A stretch of DNA of 64,000 bases from Castor canadensis (lineage: Eukaryota; Chordata; Mammalia; Rodentia; Castoridae), in the NCBI RefSeq assembly GCF_047511655.1, contig NC_133401.1, positions 47,697,570-47,761,569 on the forward strand, given 5' to 3'. The notes beneath the pieces are model-generated. The model worked only from the letters and a program-made list of their open reading frames with translations, had not been told where the DNA came from and made no database searches. A program made the translations under genes and the position numbers. Shown piece by piece: positions 55,938-64,000 of this stretch (within the stretch, counting starts at the first letter, position 1; each line of letters begins with the position of its first letter).

Positions 55938-56893
55938 TAGGGGAGGCAGGGAGCAAGAGAGCTCATGAGAAGGCCCCTTTTTACTCCCCACTTCCTCCTC
56001 ACAAAGTAGACTGTGGTATCCCAAGTTACTCTGTGAATTTGCAAAGTCCCCTCTCCCTGCCTCCAAGTGCATCCTAATGTGCTCAGCCAGAATCCACATG
56101 TTCTCTGTGCCACTGCTCTTACACTTTTAGGAGTGCACTCTGATAAAATTATCTCCTGAAAGCAAAAATATTGTTTTTTGGGTGCTAGCATTTAGAAAAG
56201 TAAACTTGTGAACCCAAATGAATCTTAAAATTGTAGAACTATGCAGGGCAGAATTCTTTTAGTAGAGGGACTTCTGAGTTACTCTTGTGTATTTTGGTCT
56301 AGTGTCTACTCTCTGAATGATGTAAGACAAAGAACTCAGTCACCCAATTCTGACCATTTTCTCGTAGCTCACTTTCCCTTTTTGGTGGCACTGTCATTTC
56401 ACTCATCACATTTTCACAGCTACAAGTTTTGGCTATTGTGAAGGCATCTGTTCCTTTGCTTATCTCCTGGAGTTATCAGCCCCTAACTCTAGCTCCCTAG
56501 GAGCAAGAGATGAGAAAGCATCTAACAAATAAGAGTCAGCTTCCACCCATTGGTCATTTCCCCCTTCCCATTCCTCTCCAGCCCACCAAAGATTGTCCAA
56601 CCTTTCTGGCATGCAAACCCAAATTTCCCAGAGAGATGAGGATGTAGTTGGAAACTTGGGAGCAGAGGATCTATTCTCAGGATTCTTTACAACTTAAAAG
56701 AGTCTCCCAGCTTGAGATAGATGGAGTCCAGAGTCACCCCAGATACAAAGCCACTGTCAGCAGCAGAGCCCTAGTCCCCATGAAATGAAAAATCCATCTC
56801 CACCTGCTGAAGCAGAATGGGCCTCTACATCATTGTTTCTCAGAATGAGTTCCACAGATCTCAAGTACAAGAACCATTTAAGAAATCTGTTTA
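55938..56893. other. Intergenic DNA, nothing recognised
   Basis: No supported gene or RNA. Confidence 0.55.
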
Positions 56894-57094
56894 AGCCAGG
56901 TGCAGGTGGCTCACGCCTGTAATCCTAGCTACTTAGGAGGCAGAGATTGGGAGGATCGAAGTTTGAAGCCAGCTGGCGCATATAGCTCCATGAGATCTTA
57001 TCTCGAAAAACCCTTCACAAAAATAGGGCTGGTGGAGTGGCTCAAGGTGAAGGCCCTGAGTTCAACCCAGTACCTCAAAAAAGAAAAGAAAAAA
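56894..57094 (+). repeat. Composite SINE with 13-bp target duplication
   Basis: B1-like (GGTGCAGGTGGCTCACGCCT) plus ID-like (AGGGCTGGTGGAGTGGCTCA), flanked by AGAAATCTGTTTA at 56881-56893 and 57095-57107. Confidence 0.93.
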
Positions 57095-57126
57095 AGAAAT
57101 CTGTTTAAAATTCAGACTCACTAGTT

Positions 57127-57342
57127 TTTGTTTTGTTTTTGGCTGTACTGGAGTTTGAACTCAATACTTTCACACTTGCTAGGCAGGTGCTGTACTAATT
57201 GAGCCACACTTCTGGCTTTTTTTGCTCTGGGTATTTTGGATATAAGGTTGTGCTTTTTGTCCAGGCTGGCCCAGATCTACGATCCTCTCAATCTTAGCCT
57301 CCCAGGTAGCTAAGATTGCAGGCATGAGCCATGGTGCCCAGC
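57127..57342 (-). repeat. Composite SINE, reverse
   Basis: ID-like half (GGAGTTTGAACTCAATACTT...TTGAGCCACACTTCTGGC) then B1-like half ending GATTGCAGGCATGAGCCATG. Flanks CAGACTCACTAG/CAGATTCACTAA are a worn duplication. Confidence 0.88.
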
Positions 57343-58100
57343 CAGATTCACTAATTCTTAGGTGAAATACTAGCATTTTTAACAAATCCTAGAGATGATC
57401 TTACGCCTTCTAAGTATGAGACCCATGGCCTTATAGATCCCTGTCCTTCAACTTTCTAAAGAGAAGGTAACATCACAGGTGAATCAGTCACATGTCTGGA
57501 TACTATGGATCCCAGCCATGTTTCCTCCTTAGTAATAAGACTGCTCATAGGACATGTTGGAGAAAACCTAGGATTGCTGTAAAGCTCATTAATGTAGGCC
57601 CAGGGGCATATTGCTTTTGAGTGAGTTTATTGACCTAGTCTACAGCCTAATGAGCCACATCCTAAATGAAGTCTTGAGTTTTGTATCATCACCCAGACTG
57701 ATGTGTCTGGGTGGGCCAGGTTCTTATCGGTTGCAAACATGTGAAACCCCACCCAAAGTCATAGAACCCACACTCTCTTAGAGAAGGAAGAGTCAGATCT
57801 CTTCCAACCCAGTAGTCTACCTAGGACCTTACACAGAGCAGGGAATCCCTGTTGCCACTCCTGCTTGGGTCTAGGGTACTTCCAGGCCTTCTCCCAGCCT
57901 GTGGGGGTAGTGGGGAGGAATGGTCAGTATCTGAGCCACTGCAGCAAAGCCCCTGTTGGCCAACCCCTAAGCACTTGAGTGCTCTTCTGGGTCTCTTCCT
58001 CTTCCAGAGTCTGCAAAATGAACTTTGCTTTCACAATCTCATTCCTTTGGCATCTTCCCATCCTGTCCCTGTCCCCCAGGCTTATTTCAAAGTTGCTGTC
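57343..58100. other. Intergenic DNA, nothing recognised
   Basis: The 245-codon frame starting at 57852 runs through the next SINE and has no recognisable product, so I do not call it a gene. Confidence 0.55.
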
Positions 58101-58205
58101 CTGAGCTATCGATGTAACTCAGTGATAGAGTATTTACCTAGCATGTGTGAGGCTCTGGGTTTTGTCTTTACCACTGAAAATAACAATAATAATAAAATAA
58201 AATCT
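58101..58205 (+). repeat. ID-like SINE with AAT-rich tail
   Basis: GAGCTATCGATGTAACTCAG...GGCTCTGGGTTTTGTCTTTA and an (AAT)n tail. Confidence 0.8.
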
Positions 58206-59152
58206 GTCTTTCCAAATATCCACCAATGCCATCCCCATACAGAGGCTCCCAGACAAGTCCTCAGACACTCAGTTGGCCCTCTTCCTAAGCATCGAGTGAC
58301 TGCATCTGCTGACTTCAAGCCTCCCACCCCAACTTTAGCTTCCTCCTGCACAGACCCAGCATGTTTCATAGCTGACTCCTCTGAAGAGGTCAGTGCCTCA
58401 GAAGAGTCACTTTCCCTGACCTCAGTCCTACCTGCTTCTCTGCCTCCTGTCTCCTGCTACCAACTGTCAGTCTCAACATGTCTTATCCTTTCCCTAGCAC
58501 TAAACCTGACCCTGTTGGGATGGACCTTCCTGTTCACTTTCTTACTGGATCCAGCCAATAGTTGTGATTGGAAACCACCTTTTCTATAGTTGTCTGATTG
58601 TATCTGATAGGGTTGGATCCTGTCTGGATCTTCCATTGGCATTATTCTCTGCTACTTGGTTACTAAGTAGGCCTCATGCCAAGTCTCAGCTTCTCTTCTT
58701 GCCACATGTGTACAGAGGAGCCTACCATTCTTACACTCAAATGTTGAGATATAATTCCTAATCAGAAGGGGATGAGCCCCTTAACGTCACTTTGGTGAGT
58801 TCAGTACTTTTGCAGGGCACCCTGAGAAACCATCTGAAGACTGACATTGGTGGTAGATATTTACTATAGATTTAAGGGACCTTGAGAAGTATAGATCAAA
58901 TATCCAGGAGCAAGCTGGCAGATGTGTCCTTGAAAATAAATACTGCTGTGCATCTGCCCTATTTGGGCTCAGACTAATCAGTTTGACAAGACTTACTTTG
59001 TTTTGGTTAAATCAGTTTGTTGCTATCTTATTTTAACAAATAAGTTTTCTCATGTCTTTTAAATATGCAGTCCAAGGATACCAGAGACATGCCTCACCTT
59101 CTAAATCCCTACTGAAAGTAGCCTTCTGATTGACCTTTGTGGAAGACAATCA
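58206..59152. other. Intergenic DNA, nothing recognised
   Basis: No supported feature. Confidence 0.55.
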
Positions 59153-59330
59153 TTTTTTGCGGTACTGGGACTTGAACTCAGGACCTTCACCTTGAGCCAC
59201 TCCACCAGCCCTGTCTTTGTGAAGGGTTTTGTCTGTGTGAACTCTGCGCAGGCTGGCTTTGAACCATGTTCCTTCTGATCTCTATCCCCTCAGTAACTAG
59301 GATTACAGGCGTGAGGCACTGGTGCCTAGC
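59153..59330 (-). repeat. Composite SINE, reverse
   Basis: GGGACTTGAACTCAGGACCT...CTTGAGCCACTCCACCAGCC then B1-like half ending GATTACAGGCGTGAGGCACT. Confidence 0.9.
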
Positions 59331-59809
59331 TGACAGTCATCTTTTATCGATCCATCCATTCACTGACTCATTCATTCAGGTACTCATTCTTTCAGTAGAT
59401 ATTTATTGACTCTTTGCCTTGCCCAGTGATGAGCATGGGAATACGGTGAGCATGAGAAGATCGTGTTGTCCATGCTCTCCTGAGGCATTTGAAGCACTGC
59501 ATTTGGGTTGGGCTTGGGGTAGGGGAGGAAGACTTCCCAGAGGTAGTAATGACTACACAGAAGCCGGGGGTGAGTAGGTGTTTTCACAGATGAAAAGGTT
59601 TGAAGAAAGTTCCAGGTTGAGAAATGCTCAGAGGCCAGAGAAGGACTGGATGCTGAGGAATTAAAAGAAGTTCCTCATAAGCCTAGCACTATACATCTTC
59701 TCAAGGGACACTGCATAAGGTGTACAGAAAAACTATGAACTATTCTTGCCAAAATGTTAAACTTGAAAGCAGCTGGTCCTTTAGACTTCACTTCTGGTTG
59801 ACAGGGATT

Positions 59810-59861
59810 TTGTTTTTGTGTTTTGGTGCTAAGGATTGAACCCAAGGCCTCATGCATGCTA

Positions 59862-59898
<37 letters not shown>
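59810..59898 (-). repeat. ID-like SINE fragment joined to (CA)n
   Basis: TGGTGCTAAGGATTGAACCC...CATGCATGCTAAGCA runs into about 16 CA units. Confidence 0.8.
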
Positions 59899-59899
<1 letters not shown>

Positions 59900-61438
59900 A
59901 ACACCCTCCCAGATAAGTTTTAAAAACTTGAATACAACCTGGATATTAGACAGTATTAAGTAAATGTAGCATTCTTTGGTGGGCTATGGTAATTGTGCTT
60001 AGCAAAAGAATGTCTTCATAGGAGACGTGCTGAGGTTTTTAAAGGGTAAATATCATGATATCAACACTTGGTTAGAAAGAGTCAGCCGCCAAAAAAAAAA
60101 GGGGGAGTAAGGGACAGATGAATAAATGAAGCAAATGTAATTAACTGTTTTCTAAATCTGGGTAATGATGTATATTTTTATATGAGTGAGCTTTCTTATA
60201 TTTTTTAATTGTTCATAATAAAGCATCTTAAAATATATATAAATATACTATATATTTTAAATTGTTCATAATAAAGCATTTTTAACATATATGTATATAT
60301 ACAGATATACATATATATTATAAATTAATATAAAGAAGTTCCTTGCAGCTGAAAAATAGCATGCACTGAGCAGCAGTGAGAAGTGAAAGCAGAATTCTTA
60401 TGGAGCATCTTAGGAAATCGTGTTGAATTGTTTGAACTTGATGCTATGATAATAAAATTTTCCCCAAGTAGAGCCCAACCCTGAGCAAATGCAGCAGGGC
60501 CAGACCCAGATTCTGCTAGTTTTGAGGGAGGGTACCAAGGAAAAATCAATCTCTGGCTTTTCTTAGAGCAGGCTAGACACAATGCTGAACTCTGGCTAAG
60601 CCATGGGCTCCACAGATCTTAAGCTCTGCCTTCTGATCAGTGAATTTATTTCTCTTTCTCAGAAATAAAATCAAGAGAGAAACCTCAACAAAAATCCCAC
60701 ACCCAAATGTAATCCAGTGGATTTATTTATTTAGTAGGTCTGGCACTAGAATCCTGAATCTTCCTTGCTGCAGTTCTGCTTCATCTTGATGTCACAATAA
60801 ACCATAATGCCCAGGGTGTGTTTGTTTTGGTCAAACCATCAACTTGGGTCTCTTAAGTTTCAATGATGCGAAGTTCCCACCCCTGTTCCTAGAGAAGCAT
60901 GCTAACACCCTGAAGGAAAATGTTAGATGTGTTGGGAAAGTAAAATGTTTAGAGCATGCTCTGGTTCAGAGGCTAGGGAAGGGTGAAAGAGAAACCTCTT
61001 CTAGAGGGCTAGATCAAGGACTTTGCCTAAAATGTTGTTTGCTCTTAAGTTGGTTTTGATTTTATTGGCATTGGTATTGTTGTATTTGGAGTAGCTTGGA
61101 AGGCTTAATGGAAGCAGAAAAGTCAAACAAAGTCCTTTGGTGGAAGATTTGCAAATCATCCCTTTGCGTGAGAACATTGGACTGAGAGCTACAGACTCCC
61201 AGTTGATCTTTTGTTGTCCCTAGATTGTTTTTGTCCCCATCTGTGTCCAGAAGAGAAAAATGATGAAAATGTGTGTTTGACCTCTTCCTCAGACTGATAG
61301 CACTCTTCGTCCACAATCCTGTTCCCAACAAGGATAGGCAGATGATCACCAACAAGACCCTGATGCCAGATGATCATGAAGATGACTGCTACTTTTGAGA
61401 ACTGGTTGTTTTCCATTCATAAATGCTCTGAGAAAGAC
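59899..61438. other. Intergenic DNA, no gene; AT-rich duplicated block
   Basis: 60200-60320 is TA-rich and carries ATTGTTCATAATAAAGCAT twice (about 60208-60226 and 60261-60279). Frames at 60844-61059 and 61062-61416 have no recognisable product. Confidence 0.55.
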
Positions 61439-61632
61439 AGTTTTTATTTATTTGTTTATTTATTCATTTTTGCAGTGCTGGGAATCAAAACCTAGGGTCT
61501 CAAGTATGCTAGGCAAGTGTTCTAACATTGTGCACTTAACTATGTATATATATTTTTTTTGTGGTACTGTGGTTTGAACTCAGGGCTTCACACTTCTAAG
61601 ACAGGTGCTATACCACTTGAGCCACTCAACCA
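61439..61632 (-). repeat. Two ID-like SINE units, reverse
   Basis: 61439-61530 (GCAGTGCTGGGAATCAAAAC...) and 61549-61632 (GTGGTTTGAACTCAGGGCTT...CCACTTGAGCCACTCAACC). Confidence 0.8.
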
Positions 61633-62536
61633 GCTGTATTTGACAATCTTGTTTGTAGAGGAAACAGTCACAAAAACATATATATTTGCACGTTTTCTGC
61701 TCTCCCATTTCATGAGAGAAAGGGGAGGAGTATCTATATGCAATATTTGTCAGTTTTCATTTTGGATAATAAAATATCTGATATAATTAACTTATAAAGA
61801 GGAACGGTTAATTTTTGGTCAGAGTTTTAATATATAATCAGTGGGGCCCCAACTGAGCAAAGCTGTTCATCTCATCAGACAGGAAGCAAAGAGAGGACAG
61901 ACCAGGCTCCATAATCCCCTTTGAGGGGATGTTCCCTATGATGTAAGGACCTCACAGAAAGTCCCACTTCCTGAAGATTTCATTGCTTCCCAATAATGTC
62001 ACCTTGGGGACCAAGCCTTTAACACTTGGGCCTTAGGAGGACACTCATCTAAATCATAGCACATGTTCACTCAGGGTGGGTCCAGCCCACTCAACCTCTG
62101 TATCTCCCTGTCCTAAGTGGATGCCACCTGATGTCCTGACTACTTCTCCTGAGCCCATTGCTCCTGTTGTACCCTTTAATCTCTTTTTTCAGGATCCTCA
62201 TGATACATTAAGTATCTATGTCCTTTGTACAGCTGAAGGCCAAGAGGGCAGGGACTATTTTTGGATATACAATTCTGAATCATCATAATTCAGCAGAGTG
62301 CCTGGTATATAAAATGCATTCAAGCCGAGCACCACTGGCTCAAGCCTGTAATTCTAGCTACTTGGGAGGCTGAGATCAGGAGGATCATGGTTCGAGACTG
62401 GCCCAGGCATATAGTTTAGGAGAACCCATCTCCAAAAAATAAAACAGAGCAAAATGGACTGGAGGTGTGACTCGAGTGGTAGAGCAAAGCCCTGGATTTG
62501 CTCCCCCCACCCCACACCCCCCGCAAAATGCATTCA
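61633..62536. repeat. Old repeat relics split by a composite SINE
   Basis: 61920-62060 resembles the unnamed old repeat at the window start. 62075-62310 and beyond 62525 reads like an L2/MIR-type end (AGGGCAGGGACTATTTTTGG, AGAGTGCCTGGTATATAAAA). Confidence 0.45.
62323..62524 (+). repeat. Composite SINE with 12-bp target duplication
   Basis: B1-like (CGAGCACCACTGGCTCAAGC) plus ID-like (GGACTGGAGGTGTGACTCGA), flanked by AAAATGCATTCA at 62311-62322 and 62525-62536. Confidence 0.92.
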
Positions 62537-63796
62537 GTGAATATTTACTAAGTGAAAATACATGAGTGGATGTGGAGACTCAGTCTTTCTCTGTATCAGG
62601 TACCAGCTGGACCTTATGCAGAACGGCTGAGCCTCTGCCCGAGTTCTCAGCCAAACTAGATACAGGGCCAGTGCTCATCAGACCAGGACCTCTGGAACAG
62701 GTCAGCCCCCAACCTCAAGGAAGGAGTGAGGGAGCTGAGATCTGGAGGGGTTTGGAAGGTTTAGCAGCTGTAGAGGAGGGACAGGGGGTTCCAGGCACAG
62801 GAAATGCCTTTTGCAGGGTCCTGCAGGAGAGAAGGGGCAGGAAATTCAGAGCTAGCACCTGAGAGCTCTGGTGCTGATCATGGGTTTCCAACTTGTTCCT
62901 CAGTCTCCTTTGTTGCTAGTTAGTACTGTAACTTGCTGCTGCTGACAATAACAGAGGATTTGTTCCATGTTTCTGTGCAAGGGGCTGTGCAGAAAAAGCT
63001 TTAGAATTGCTGCTTTATTTAATTATCAAGCATTGGAGGCACTCTTCCATAAATGGAGAGCAAGGGGATAGAGCAACTTGAGCAAAATCCCATGGCCATT
63101 AAGTGGCAGGGTGTAGTCTGCATCCACACATCCGATGGAACATAGATATAGTGTTTGTTCTTCAAGTTTCCACTCTCCGTGCTCACAAGGTCCCAAGGTC
63201 CTGGGGCTGAGCTCTGCTGCACACAGTTGTCTTCTTGAAGGTGGACTGCACTCTCTACAACTTGCCCTGCAGCTAGCAAGCCCACACCTGCATTGCTGGG
63301 GAAATGTCAGTGAAAACAGGCCACTCCATCTTAGCCTTGCTCATGGTTTATATCCTGAGTTGTTCCCTCTACTTGCTTCCCACCGGGCATCTTCACCTAT
63401 TCCTGACTTGGAGAGTCTTGATGGCTAGCTTCCCTGCCCTCCTACAGACTTACCTGCTCTTCAGATCTGACATGTGACCATGTTCCACTGGAATATCTGT
63501 GGATGAACCTGGTTAGCACTTGACCCTTTCCTTTTGCTGCTTCCGGCTTGCTTAAGTTACCACCTCACCCAGGAAATCCCAACTTTTGAGCTCTATCCCC
63601 TATGATAGGCCTCCAGAAGCATGTCCATGCCAGTGAGGGAGCTGGATGTCAGATACTCGTCTGTGGTCAGGGTAAATCTGAAACATCTTTGTGCCCAGTT
63701 GACTTTACCCAAAGGTGGCCTTAGTGAGCTGCAGGGGCTAGATGGCAGAGGTTATGGTCAAGGTTCTTTATCTATTCTATGCTTTGTTTCCCATTC
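62537..63796. other. Intergenic DNA, nothing recognised
   Basis: Small open frames on both strands have no recognisable product. Confidence 0.55.
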
Positions 63797-63910
63797 AATG
63801 ATTTTTTTTTTCTTTTTCTAGACAGCATCTTGCTATGTAGCTCAGGTTGACCTCCAACTGGTGATCCTCCTGCTTCAACCTCCCGAATGCTGGGAATACA
63901 GATGTGTATA
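63797..63910 (-). repeat. B1-like SINE, reverse
   Basis: Oligo-T then AGACAGCATCTTGCTATGTA...CCCGAATGCTGGGAATACAG. Confidence 0.8.
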
Positions 63911-64000
63911 TCCATGACCTCACTCCTCAATGAATCTTTATAGAGTATTTCCCTCTATGTCAAGCACAGGGCTAAACATTAGAGATTTAGTCTCTGCTCA

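Noticed and set aside
57852-58589. 245-codon open frame on the plus strand
   Set aside because: It runs through an ID-like SINE with an AAT tail in its middle, has no recognisable domain, and the residue composition looks like random translation.
1-64000. CRISPR arrays, bacterial operons, tRNA genes
   Set aside because: None is present. The tRNA-like stretches are SINEs, and the sequence is vertebrate nuclear DNA.

Overview
The window is 64 kb of nuclear DNA from a placental mammal, and the repeats point to a rodent. Intron-rich DNA with a CpG-island promoter is littered with short composite SINEs in which a 7SL-derived B1-like half is followed by a tRNA-derived, ID-like half. L1 and old L2 fragments are also present. 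Composites of this type suggest a beaver/kangaroo-rat or squirrel-related lineage; beaver is my guess and is not proven by anything here.

Only one cellular protein-coding gene is supported: FEM1C, on the minus strand. Its two coding exons (40164-39621 and 24311-23002) join in phase to give exactly 617 codons plus stop. A strong splice acceptor at 40337 implies a 172-nt 5'UTR in the start-codon exon. A noncoding first exon probably lies in the CpG island at about 40.5-41.75 kb. A repeat-free 3'UTR of about 3.2 kb seems to end at the poly(A) signal near 19760. FEM1C is a substrate receptor of a CUL2-RING ubiquitin ligase.

The most striking element is a gammaretroviral (class I) endogenous provirus on the minus strand at 42967-51491. 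By my reading its two 409-bp LTRs are identical. It has a 4-bp CTAG target duplication, a primer-binding site matching tRNA-Gln, a polypurine tract, an open pol, an open env, and a gag open through capsid. Gag is broken by a frameshift inside the nucleocapsid zinc knuckle. An uninterrupted frame with a membrane segment precedes gag, recalling the glyco-Gag leader of murine leukaemia viruses. Gag-frame and pol are separated only by an in-frame TGA. The provirus sits inside a SINE about 1.3 kb upstream of the FEM1C CpG island, in the same transcriptional orientation as FEM1C.

Just right of it (51541-53799) lies an old, decayed class I element on the plus strand. Its left LTR piece is inverted, so both outer ends look like U5 ends.

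Layout: 1-18 kb is intergenic DNA with SINE, L1 and L2 relics and one possible unidentified retrocopy at 17.6-18.3 kb. 19.7-41.4 kb is FEM1C, whose long intron holds L1 pieces, SINEs, a (CA)n tract and a U2 snRNA fragment. 43-53.8 kb holds the two retroviral elements. 53.8-64 kb is intergenic DNA with SINEs and L2/MIR-like relics and no gene that I can support.
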